NCBI RefSeq assembly: GCF_004155535.1
Contig: NZ_RYUH01000014.1
Location: forward strand, 124,001 to 188,000
Length of the DNA: 64,000 nucleotides
Origin: Bifidobacterium pseudolongum subsp. globosum
Lineage (GTDB): Bacteria; Actinomycetota; Actinomycetes; Actinomycetales; Bifidobacteriaceae
Reading direction: 5' to 3'
Below the pieces are notes generated by a model. The model worked only from the letters and a program-made list of their open reading frames with translations. It was not told where the DNA came from and did not search any database. Of the stretch, positions 10,114 to 17,789 are shown piece by piece. The position numbers and the translations under genes are program-made. Position 1 is the first letter of the stretch. Each line of letters opens with the position of its first letter.

Positions 10114-11445
10114 TTACGCCTTGCCCATCAGCGTGAGCACGATGAGCACGGCGTTGAGCGCGATGATCAGCGCCACGACCGCCATACAGACGATGTGCTT
10201 GATCCGCCCGTCCACATATTTGCCCATAAGCGAGCGGTCGTGCGTATAGCGCATCAGCGGAATGATCGCGAACGGAATGCCGATCGACAGCACCACCTGC
10301 CCAACAATCAGCGCCTCGGTCGGGTTGTTGGCGAGCGCAAGCACCACGAGCGCCGGCACAAGCGTGGCCACGCGGCATGCCCACATCGGCACGTTCACAC
10401 GCAGGAGCCCTTTCATGATCTCCGAGCCGGCGTACGTGCCGACCGACGTGGATGAGAGTGACGACGCGAGCAGGCCGATTGAGAAAATCGTGCCGACGAC
10501 CGGTCCGAGCACCTGTGTGATGGCATGCTGCGCGCCTTCGATCGTATCGGTGCCGGTCATGCCGTAGAGCGAATTCGCGGCGAGCACGAGCAGCGCGATG
10601 TTCACGGTGCCGGCAATGGCGAGCGCCCACACTACGTCGATGCGGCTGCCGTGCATCATCTGGCGTATGCTCGGCCGGTCGGAGCCTTTGCCGAAGTGGT
10701 CGTTCACAAGCGTGGAGTGCAAGTAGATCGCGTGCGGCATCACCGTCGCGCCGAGCATCGATGTGGCCATCAATACCGACGACCCGTCGGTGAACCGCGG
10801 AATCAGCCCTTCCGCCACCGCAAGCGGATTGGGCGGGTCGATGAACAGGCCCGCGATGAACCCAAACGTGATCACCAGCAGCAACCCGATCACGAGCCGT
10901 TCGAAGATCTTGTGCGTCTCGCCACCTTGGAACAGCAGCAGCACGGTCGAAACGGCGCCGATGATGCAGCCGCCCACGAGCAGTGGTACACCAAACAGCA
11001 GATTCAGTGCGATGGCACCGCCGATGACTTCGGCGAGGTCGGTGGCGATGGCGATGACCTCGGCCTGCATGAAGAACAGGAAGCGCCCGGCGGTGCCCAT
11101 GCGCTCCCCCAGGATCTGCGGCAGGCTTTTGCCGGTGACTATGCCGAGTTTGGCCGCCTGGTATTGGATCAGCACGCTCATGCAGTTGGCCACCACGAGT
11201 ACCCACACCAGCAGATAGCCGTATTTGGCGCCCGAGGTAAGGTTCGCCGCCACGTTGCCCGGATCGACATAGGCCACCGCCGCCACAAACGCCGGCCCCA
11301 GCATGCTGGCGAGCGCATGCGTGGGTTTCTCCGGTTTGCCGTCCGCTATACGCTCAATCGCAATGTCCTGGTCCGCCTCGGCCTGCAATGCGAGCGAGTC
11401 AATGTCCGCTGGCGACGTGCTCTGTTGTTTGCCTTCGCTCATCAT
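10114..11445 (-). CDS. mntH: Nramp-family divalent metal (Mn2+/Fe2+) transporter
   Basis: 443 residues with about 11 membrane helices. The signature DPGN of helix 1 occurs in AYVDPGNVAANLTSGAKYGY, and the helix 6 metal-site motif MPHAIYLHSTLV is intact, so proton-coupled uptake of Mn2+ or Fe2+ is expected. A hydrophilic N-terminus of about 40 residues precedes the first helix. GAGGAG is located about nine bases before the ATG at 11445; an ATG one codon later is an alternative. The gene is single and convergent with the MFS gene. No metal-responsive operator was recognised upstream. Confidence 0.93.
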   Translation of the reverse strand: MMSEGKQQSTSPADIDSLALQAEADQDIAIERIADGKPEKPTHALASMLGPAFVAAVAYVDPGNVAANLTSGAKYGYLLVWVLVVANCMSVLIQYQAAKLGIVTGKSLPQILGERMGTAGRFLFFMQAEVIAIATDLAEVIGGAIALNLLFGVPLLVGGCIIGAVSTVLLLFQGGETHKIFERLVIGLLLVITFGFIAGLFIDPPNPLAVAEGLIPRFTDGSSVLMATSMLGATVMPHAIYLHSTLVNDHFGKGSDRPSIRQMMHGSRIDVVWALAIAGTVNIALLVLAANSLYGMTGTDTIEGAQHAITQVLGPVVGTIFSIGLLASSLSSTSVGTYAGSEIMKGLLRVNVPMWACRVATLVPALVVLALANNPTEALIVGQVVLSIGIPFAIIPLMRYTHDRSLMGKYVDGRIKHIVCMAVVALIIALNAVLIVLTLMGKA

Positions 11446-11520
11446 GCATCACGACTCCTCGACTACCGCAGCTTATTTTCGGATTCCATTGTGTCGAATC
11501 ATCGTGGTTTCGCGCGCCGC

Positions 11521-12267
11521 TCAATCGTTCGGAATCGCCTGCCCCGGGCATGAGTGCAGCACACTGAGCATTGCGCGCTTCTCTTGCGTCGTCACGCTCA
11601 GTCCGTACTTGTCTTTCACGCCGATCTGGCGCGCCACATAATCGCACCGGTAGTCGCCGTTCGTCGGCAGCCAGTATGCGGCTGAGGCGGCGCCTTTCTC
11701 CTGGTTCGCCGGGCCGTCCACCGCGAGCAGGTTGTAGAGGTCGTTGCCGAACCGGAACCGCTTCTGCTGGCTCCAGTCGCGCGCGCCGGACTGCCACGCG
11801 TTCTGCAGTGCCACCACATGGTCGATCTGCACGGCCGAGCTGGTGGTCTGCCCACGCTGAAAATGGATCGTCTTGCCGGTGTACGGGTCCGCGAGCACAC
11901 CCGATTTGACTTTGCACCCGCCGAGCTTCGTGTATTTCACCCCGGTCAGGTCGCGTGCGAGCACGTCTTCGCGCACATCGCAGCCATTGCCGTCGTCGTC
12001 TGTTTCGCGGTAGCCGAACAGTTCGCGGTCGTAGCCTGCTGTGGAGACGTCGTCATTCACCGGCAGTTTCTGCAGTGTCTCCGCCGCCGTACCCGTGGCA
12101 TGGTACTGCCCGGTCAGTTCCGCGAATTTCGGGCTGATGCGCGGCAGAATCACCCCGATCGTCACGCCGATCACTATGGCGATCACGAGCAGGATCAACA
12201 CGCGCTCAGCCACACTGGAACTGTTGAAGTAGTTGCGGCCGAAATGCTTGGAACGTCTACGAGTCAT
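11521..12267 (-). CDS. Membrane-anchored or secreted HNH (DUF1524-type) nuclease
   Basis: About 248 residues: a basic N-terminus (MTRRRSKHFGRN), one membrane segment (VLILLVIAIVIGVTIGVIL), then an extracytoplasmic domain. Family marks are CDVREDVLARDL, the VQIDHVVALQNAW block holding the Asp-His of the HNH motif, and FGNDLYNLLAVDGPANQEKG with the later Asn/Lys residues. Such proteins are common single genes in Bifidobacterium and other Actinobacteria and may degrade extracellular DNA, but activity has to be inferred. The ATG at 12267 is preferred because it starts just before the membrane segment; an open frame extends 63 codons upstream with unlikely composition. Ribosome site weak (AGAGCG). 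Confidence 0.8.
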   Translation of the reverse strand: MTRRRSKHFGRNYFNSSSVAERVLILLVIAIVIGVTIGVILPRISPKFAELTGQYHATGTAAETLQKLPVNDDVSTAGYDRELFGYRETDDDGNGCDVREDVLARDLTGVKYTKLGGCKVKSGVLADPYTGKTIHFQRGQTTSSAVQIDHVVALQNAWQSGARDWSQQKRFRFGNDLYNLLAVDGPANQEKGAASAAYWLPTNGDYRCDYVARQIGVKDKYGLSVTTQEKRAMLSVLHSCPGQAIPND

Positions 12268-12399
12268 GCGCTCTACTGTCGCGCGAATCGTGCGGAAAAT
12301 CAAGCTGACCGGTGCGCGCACGTAAATCACCGTATATGCAGGCGGTCGGTGGAGTTTGGCAAGATAACAGTGATTAAACACTACTGGGGAGAGCAACTT

Positions 12400-13614
12400 A
12401 TGACTGCGCACGGCGTTGCCACAACACAAGCACGACATAAACCGATTCGGAGGCAACGCAATTCGAGTATCGAATTACTGCGCATCATTGCCATGCTGAT
12501 GATTCTGTCGCATCATTTCGTCTTTCACAACAGGGGCGCCCTTGCAAGTTTCCCCATGACTCCCGGCAGGGAGATTCTTTCGTTCATCTTCCTCGGCGCT
12601 GGCAAGATTGGCGTTGTTATCTTCTTCTCCATCTCCACGTGGTTCCTCATCAGTTCGGAACAGTCGATCAAGCATAATTTCAAGCGCATATGGATCATGG
12701 AACGTGAACTCCTGTTCTGGGGCCTTACACTGCTCGTGGCGTTCACCATCGCCAAGAAATCCTTGCTGTCTCCCACAATGATGCTCAGCAGCGTATTTCC
12801 CGTGATCACCAACTTGTGGTGGTACGCTTCGGCCTACGCCTCGTTCCTCGCCATATTGCCCTTCTTGCAGTATGCGTTACTGGCAATGGGCCCCAAGCTC
12901 CACACAAAATTGGCCCTGATACTGCTGCTTGTTTTCGGACCGTTGAGCCTGGTGCCCTACCCCACCATATTCGGCACCTACCTCACCAACGTGGCAGGAT
13001 TCATGTATCTGTTCATCCTGTTGTCGTGCTACAAACTGTATCTCAAGCAATGCAATGTCAAACAGCTCTGGATGCTCCTTGCGGGCGGCCTGCTCATAGG
13101 CATATCGATCACTGCACTGAAAGATGCGGGCATTGCGCTTATGTTCGCTGATAACGCGCCCACAAAGCTGGTGACATACACCCCATTCTATGACTTCACT
13201 ACGCTGCCCTCGCTTATGGTCGGCATTCCGATCTTCTTGCTGTTTGACCGGCTGCACTTCTACAACAAAACCATCAACTTCATTGCTAAATCGGCATTCG
13301 CCGTCTATCTGATTTCCGAGTATCCTCCCATGCGCAACCTGCTGTGGTTCACCTTGTTCAATCTCAAGGACATCTACGGCAAACCCTTCGCGTTGCTTCG
13401 CATCATCGTCATCATGCTTGGCGTATATGCCGCTTGCACACTTTGTGATTTCGCCCGCCGGGGACTCTTCGCACTCACCGTGGACCGGCATCCAGGACGT
13501 TGGTTCGAGGCCCTGTGGAATACAGTGGCCCGGTGGTCGTGGGTCCAGTCGCTACCAAAACTGATGACGGATTCTTCCACTCCTGAAGGGGCAACTCGCG
13601 CTGATCTGGAGTAG
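12400..13614 (+). CDS. Acyltransferase family 3 (OafA/WecH-like) membrane protein
   Basis: 404 residues with about 10 membrane helices. The N-terminal SSIELLRIIAMLMILSHHFVFH is the hallmark of membrane O-acyltransferases: Arg in the first helix, His-His at its end. Such enzymes move an acetyl or other acyl group onto surface glycans. The ATG at 12400 has GGGGAGAG upstream; the reading frame continues leftwards over the HNH gene, but that part is antisense shadow. It lies about 5 kb from the priming transferase and 10 kb from EPS block A, so decorating the EPS is plausible but unproven. It is divergent from the HNH gene with 132 bp between them. Confidence 0.88.
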   Translation: MTAHGVATTQARHKPIRRQRNSSIELLRIIAMLMILSHHFVFHNRGALASFPMTPGREILSFIFLGAGKIGVVIFFSISTWFLISSEQSIKHNFKRIWIMERELLFWGLTLLVAFTIAKKSLLSPTMMLSSVFPVITNLWWYASAYASFLAILPFLQYALLAMGPKLHTKLALILLLVFGPLSLVPYPTIFGTYLTNVAGFMYLFILLSCYKLYLKQCNVKQLWMLLAGGLLIGISITALKDAGIALMFADNAPTKLVTYTPFYDFTTLPSLMVGIPIFLLFDRLHFYNKTINFIAKSAFAVYLISEYPPMRNLLWFTLFNLKDIYGKPFALLRIIVIMLGVYAACTLCDFARRGLFALTVDRHPGRWFEALWNTVARWSWVQSLPKLMTDSSTPEGATRADLE

Positions 13615-13637
13615 CGCAAGCCAGATTGCATATCCCC

Positions 13638-14594
13638 TCACCGCGCCCTGCCTATGCGCGCATAGGTCAGGCGCGCAACATGGGGGTCTCTACCCGTCTG
13701 CTGTGCGATCACACATGCAACGCGCATGGCAAGCCGATCCAGCGCCTCTTCGGAATTCAGGTCAGCCTGAGTCACCTCGAACACGGTCCACCCCAGCGCG
13801 GCCAGTGCGCCCAGCTTGTCACGGTCGCGCCGGTATTGCCTGTAATCGGAGCGGTGTTGATCACCCTGATATTCCAATCCCACACGGTATTGCGCAATGG
13901 CCAGATCCACCGTGTGCTCCGCGCGTGAGTCATATGCCGAGCCTGTCACCGCATAATTAATCGCAAATGCCGGCAGCCCGCGCAACTCCAACCGCACGCG
14001 CAATTCAGTCTCTTTGACCGAGGCGCTCCCCGTCCTCGCAATCGACAATGCGCGCAAACACCGGCGCTTGCCCTGGAAACGATGGGCACCGGCAAACGCG
14101 CGCAAATCGGCGAGCGTGGCCAGTCCGTACCGCTCCATGGATTCGGCAATCTGGATGAGCTGCAACATCGTCGCGTCCATCGCCACCGATGCCCACGCAG
14201 CCGCCGGCCTCAAGCACTGCACGCCGTTCGCGAACTGCTGTATGGAATCGGGCGCCAAACCCTTCCACACGTGCATGCGAACGCCCGACAATTCATGACG
14301 TTCACCAGCTGTGCGCACAACCACGTGCAATACATCTCTGGGGTGTTTGTTGGAGCGTGGTGGCGCATTGTCCCACGCATTGCCCGGGCCCGAAAGATCT
14401 TCCGGCGTCTCCACACCGAGCAGGCGCAGAGCTGTCGACCCGCAGTACACGTACGGAATGTGGGCGCGTGCACAACGGCACATCATCTGCGAGGCGGTCT
14501 GCCGCAGATGCGACTGCAACAGCGGATGCGAGTTTCGTCGGCTCTCGTGTATATCCACCGGAATTGCGTCCCATTCCTCATAGAATTCATCCAT
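13638..14594 (-). CDS. DUF559 (PD-(D/E)XK nuclease-fold) protein
   Basis: 318 residues. The C-terminal 110 residues match the DUF559/Vsr-like nuclease fold common in Actinobacteria: KETELRVRLELRGLP, then the VDLAIAQYRVGLEYQGDQHR block (Asp and Glu-x-Gln positions of the PD-(D/E)XK site) and YRRDRDKLGALAALGWTVFEV. The N-terminal two thirds resemble the AbiEi-like winged-helix/nucleotidyl regions often fused to this domain (IPYVYCGSTALRLLGVETP). AAGGAG lies eight bases before the ATG. Function is unproven; relatives are annotated as endonuclease-domain or type IV toxin-antitoxin-related proteins. It ends 23 bases from the convergent acyltransferase. Confidence 0.8.
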   Translation of the reverse strand: MDEFYEEWDAIPVDIHESRRNSHPLLQSHLRQTASQMMCRCARAHIPYVYCGSTALRLLGVETPEDLSGPGNAWDNAPPRSNKHPRDVLHVVVRTAGERHELSGVRMHVWKGLAPDSIQQFANGVQCLRPAAAWASVAMDATMLQLIQIAESMERYGLATLADLRAFAGAHRFQGKRRCLRALSIARTGSASVKETELRVRLELRGLPAFAINYAVTGSAYDSRAEHTVDLAIAQYRVGLEYQGDQHRSDYRQYRRDRDKLGALAALGWTVFEVTQADLNSEEALDRLAMRVACVIAQQTGRDPHVARLTYARIGRAR

Positions 14595-14761
14595 TGCGCT
14601 CGCTCCTTACTGCGGTTTGAATCCACTCACCGTATCGTCACCACTCCGAATGCGCAATTCACCTCGGCACTATTGTGGAAATGTGGATTCCCGCGCTGCC
14701 CCAACAGTATTTCTCTCCCCCGGTTATTGCCCTACCTATCCCTGCTCCACTCCCCCCTCAT

Positions 14762-14803
14762 CCGCACAAATCGATTTTTCACCCATATTGTCAATTTGTG
14801 CGG
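14762..14803. repeat. Inverted repeat, CCGCACAAATCGA family, copy 1
   Basis: Arms 14762-14774 and 14791-14803 form a 13-bp stem with one mismatch and a 16-base loop. It shares its left arm exactly with the second copy about 185 bp away. Confidence 0.7.
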
Positions 14804-14944
14804 CGTGGGACCGGTAGCACAGATCATCTACCCTCCTCCGGCTCCTCACAACTGCACATTTCCACTCAAACCAGCCCTAGAATCCACTACTTCCATCCAA
14901 ATTCAGACATTTTCACACACACCGCACAAGTGCCCTTTTCACGC

Positions 14945-14990
14945 CGCCGCACAAATCGAATTTCAACCCCAAAAATCGATTTGTGCGGCG
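14945..14990. repeat. Inverted repeat, CCGCACAAATCGA family, copy 2
   Basis: Arms 14945-14959 and 14976-14990 pair perfectly over 15 bp with a 16-base loop. It is 59 bases past the stop of the Mrr-like gene, so it may act as its terminator. Confidence 0.75.
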
Positions 14991-15048
14991 GACTCAATGC
15001 CAGACTACGAAATACGCCCCCCCCCCCGGGTCAAAACAACATCAGTTG

Positions 15049-16005
15049 TTAAAACATGTTCCACATGTCTGCGGGTATATGCTGCATGATGTCATTACGT
15101 GTCAACGCAAAAGCCGACGCCGGTACCGGCTGCGCATCCGATTCCCCAAACGCCTGCGCGCATAAACGAACGAGCATATCGCCGTCAATCAGCTGTACAC
15201 CCACTTGATTCGCATACGTCACGGCATCACGCGAGAATCCGCTGGTCGTGATCACCATCATGCCCTGCGCTCCCACAGTGGTGTTTGCGCCCTGCAATTT
15301 CTGGATAATCGGGCGCCCTACACGATGCTTGGGTTCATAGCATTTGCATTCCGCGATGAAACTCACACCTTGGGGATCATAGAGTTTAAGATCAAAACCG
15401 CCATCCCGCACTGGAGGGGTCACTTCCGCGCTCCAGCCGAGATTCCGGAACACATCAGCGCAGAACGGCTCGAAATCCGTGGGCTGACTTCTGAATTGAG
15501 CCACAATGTTAGCGATGCTGGTGGCGGAGCGTTGCGCATTTACCTGCTCCATTACGCTCTGGCGCTTGATTTTCTCTTCCTGGCAGTATCCAACGGCATG
15601 GCCCTGAGCGCGCAAGTCAAGCGCAATGCGATACATCACCAACGGGTTCTTATCGCTCAGCCCCCATGGCCCAATGTCAATCAAGGATTTCTGGTAGCAA
15701 ATGGTCGTATTCTTCGTACGTTGGTCACGTGTGCCGTCTCGTTTGGCAGCGGACCAATACGGGAAACGCAGCACCAACGTGCCTATTGGGTCGTCTTCAT
15801 GGTGATACCGCTTGATACGCACACTATGCGGTAGATTCACACCATATTGCTTATGGAACTTCGAACGAAACACCATTTGGCGGATGGCATCCACCACCCA
15901 TATCGCCAAGGCCAACACGGCAATAATGCCGACCCCCGCGATGCAGTATTTCCATACACTGTCCAAATTCGAGAACCACTCCAGCACTGATGCACCTTCT
16001 CTCAC
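15049..16005 (-). CDS. Membrane-anchored Mrr-like restriction endonuclease-fold protein
   Basis: 318 residues. One N-terminal membrane segment (YCIAGVGIIAVLALAIWVV) is followed by a cytoplasmic region and a C-terminal Mrr_cat/PD-(D/E)XK domain. Catalytic-type residues are visible: an upstream Glu in TDFEPFCADVFRNLGW, RDGGFDLKLYDP (Asp) and FIAECKCYEPKHRVGR (Glu-x-Lys), then VGAQGMMVITTSGFSRDAV and a C-terminal IDGDMLVRL. Cytosolic Mrr of E. coli cuts modified DNA; membrane-tethered relatives are widespread and poorly characterised. No methyltransferase lies nearby, so it is not a classical type II system. The GTG at 15987 with GAGAAGG seven bases upstream is an alternative to the ATG at 16005. 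Confidence 0.82.
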   Translation of the reverse strand: MREGASVLEWFSNLDSVWKYCIAGVGIIAVLALAIWVVDAIRQMVFRSKFHKQYGVNLPHSVRIKRYHHEDDPIGTLVLRFPYWSAAKRDGTRDQRTKNTTICYQKSLIDIGPWGLSDKNPLVMYRIALDLRAQGHAVGYCQEEKIKRQSVMEQVNAQRSATSIANIVAQFRSQPTDFEPFCADVFRNLGWSAEVTPPVRDGGFDLKLYDPQGVSFIAECKCYEPKHRVGRPIIQKLQGANTTVGAQGMMVITTSGFSRDAVTYANQVGVQLIDGDMLVRLCAQAFGESDAQPVPASAFALTRNDIMQHIPADMWNMF

Positions 16006-16197
16006 ATTGTTTCTTCACTTCACATAGATACTATTACCAGTCTCCCGAATAGTGTGCGCCCACGTACATTCCCCGTTCAGTATCAGAACATGAAACATGC
16101 GGCGCAGCACCGTTGTGGTATCTCTCGAAACAGTGCCACGCACCGCGCGGCATGTAAGTTCACATAGGCGCACAGAAGGAACCAGAGAGAACAGCTC

Positions 16198-17073
16198 ATG
16201 GAGACTACCCGTAACGAACTCAACAAGAACCTCGCCCAGATGCTCAAGGGCGGTGTCATCATGGACGTCACGACGCCCGAGCAGGCGCGCATCGCGGAAG
16301 ACGCGGGCGCTTGCGCCGTCATGGCGCTCGAGCGCATCCCCGCAGACATCCGTGCGGCCGGCGGCGTGAGCCGCATGAGCGACCCCGCCATGATCCGCGG
16401 CATCCAGGAGGCCGTCTCCATCCCGGTCATGGCGAAGGTGCGCATCGGCCACATCGCCGAAGCGCGCATCCTGCAGGCGATCGAGATCGATTACATCGAC
16501 GAGTCCGAAGTGCTCTCCCCCGCCGATGACGTCTACCACATCGACAAAACCCAGTTCGACGTGCCGTTCGTCTGCGGCGCGAAGAACCTGGGCGAAGCAC
16601 TGCGCCGCATTGAGGAAGGCGCGTCGATGATCCGCACGAAGGGCGAACCGGGCACCGGCGACGTGATTCAGGCCGTGCGCCACATGCGCACGATGAACCG
16701 CCAGATCCGCGAGCTCGTGTCCCTGCGCGACGACGAGGTGTACGAAGCAGCGAAGCAGCTCGCCGTGCCGTATGATCTCGCGAAGTATGTGCACGACAAC
16801 GGCCGTCTGCCGGTCGTCAACTTCGCCGCCGGCGGTGTCGCCACGCCCGCCGACGCGGCGCTCATGATGGAACTCGGTGCCGAAGGCGTGTTCGTCGGCT
16901 CGGGCATCTTCAAGTCCGGCGATCCGGCCAAGCGCGCCGCCGCGATCGTGCAGGCGACCGCCAACTGGCAGGACGCCGATCTGCTCGCACGCCTGTCCGC
17001 GGACCTCGGCGAGGCGATGGTGGGCATCAATGAGGAAGAGATCGACATCATCATGGCCCAGCGCGGCGAGTGA
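16198..17073 (+). CDS. pdxS: Pyridoxal 5'-phosphate synthase, lyase subunit
   Basis: 291 residues, full length. PdxS joins ribose 5-phosphate, glyceraldehyde 3-phosphate and ammonia to make PLP in the DXP-independent route. Diagnostic sequence includes [19 protein letters not shown] (Asp of the first site), [36 protein letters not shown] with the Schiff-base lysine, [12 protein letters not shown] (second lysine region) and [17 protein letters not shown]. The start has a weak purine-rich ribosome site (AGAGAG). It is followed three bases later by pdxT, the usual operon. No MocR/PdxR-type regulator is present nearby. Confidence 0.97.
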   Translation: METTRNELNKNLAQMLKGGVIMDVTTPEQARIAEDAGACAVMALERIPADIRAAGGVSRMSDPAMIRGIQEAVSIPVMAKVRIGHIAEARILQAIEIDYIDESEVLSPADDVYHIDKTQFDVPFVCGAKNLGEALRRIEEGASMIRTKGEPGTGDVIQAVRHMRTMNRQIRELVSLRDDEVYEAAKQLAVPYDLAKYVHDNGRLPVVNFAAGGVATPADAALMMELGAEGVFVGSGIFKSGDPAKRAAAIVQATANWQDADLLARLSADLGEAMVGINEEEIDIIMAQRGE

Positions 17074-17076
17074 CCC

Positions 17077-17727
17077 ATGGTTGTTGACGTTGCATATATC
17101 TCGAAAGAGCATTCCGACGACCTTGGCAATACCCCCGGCTCAGTCACCGGCATCCTCGCCGTGCAGGGCGCATTCGCCGAGCACGCCGCGATGCTCGACC
17201 AGCTCGGCGCCCCATGGCGCCTGTTGCGCGCGGCCGAGGATTTCGACGAGTCGATCGGCCGCGTGATCCTGCCCGGTGGGGAAAGCACCACACAGGGCAA
17301 ACTGCTGCACTCCACCGGTTTGTTCGAACCGATCGCCGCGCACATCGCCGCCAGCAAACCGGTCTTCGGCACGTGCGCCGGCATGATTTTGCTCGCCCGC
17401 AGACTCGAGAACGACGCCAATGTGTATTTTGGTGCGCTCGACGCCACCGTGCGCCGCAATGCGTACGGGCGTCAGCTCGGGTCGTTCGCCGCGGAGGAGA
17501 CGGTACGCACGTTCGACGCGCAGCGCGAACAGAGGGGAGAGATCGCCGATTTTCCGCTCGTGTTCATCCGCGGCCCATTCGTGGCCGAGGTCGGCCCCAG
17601 CGCGCGCGTGATGGCCTCGACCCGTGGCAACGCGGTGGCCCTGCAACAGGGCAATATCATCGCCACAGCATTCCATCCGGAAATCACCGACGACCCGCGC
17701 ATCCACGAGTATTTCCTCAGCCTGTAG
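17077..17727 (+). CDS. pdxT: Pyridoxal 5'-phosphate synthase, glutaminase subunit
   Basis: 216 residues. PdxT hydrolyses glutamine and passes ammonia to PdxS. The class I glutamine amidotransferase marks are present: LPGGESTTQGKLL, the nucleophile Cys in VFGTCAGMILLA, and the His-Glu pair in ATAFHPEITDDPRIHEYFL. An N-terminal extension of about 22 residues precedes the ILAVQGAFAEH strand where PdxT usually starts, so translation might begin later, but no better start with a ribosome site is visible. The three-base gap to pdxS indicates coupling, and a 46-bp perfect palindrome closes the operon. Confidence 0.96.
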   Translation: MVVDVAYISKEHSDDLGNTPGSVTGILAVQGAFAEHAAMLDQLGAPWRLLRAAEDFDESIGRVILPGGESTTQGKLLHSTGLFEPIAAHIAASKPVFGTCAGMILLARRLENDANVYFGALDATVRRNAYGRQLGSFAAEETVRTFDAQREQRGEIADFPLVFIRGPFVAEVGPSARVMASTRGNAVALQQGNIIATAFHPEITDDPRIHEYFLSL

Positions 17728-17734
17728 ACAGCGT

Positions 17735-17780
17735 ATAAAGGGTGGGGGTGTCTGCAGCTGCAGACACCCCCACCCTTTAT
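17735..17780. terminator. 46-bp perfect palindrome between pdxT and ABC transporter
   Basis: 17735-17757 and 17758-17780 are exact reverse complements, 23 bp each with no spacer. It lies 7 bases after the pdxT stop and 9 bases before the stop of the convergent ABC transporter gene, so it can end both transcripts. Confidence 0.85.
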
Positions 17781-17789
17781 GCTGCATGA

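Larger units (their letters stand above)
14595..15048. other. 454-bp non-coding gap with two related hairpins and an 11-C tract
   Basis: Between the DUF559 gene and the Mrr-like gene (both -). No convincing gene on either strand. It contains two inverted repeats sharing the 13-mer CCGCACAAATCGA (listed separately), a pyrimidine-rich stretch around 14700-14760, and a run of eleven C at 15017-15027. Confidence 0.7.

Noticed and set aside
11521..16005. Calling the HNH, DUF559 and Mrr-like genes a restriction-modification system
   Set aside because: No methyltransferase or specificity gene, different strands, and an acyltransferase between them; kept only as a low-interest observation.
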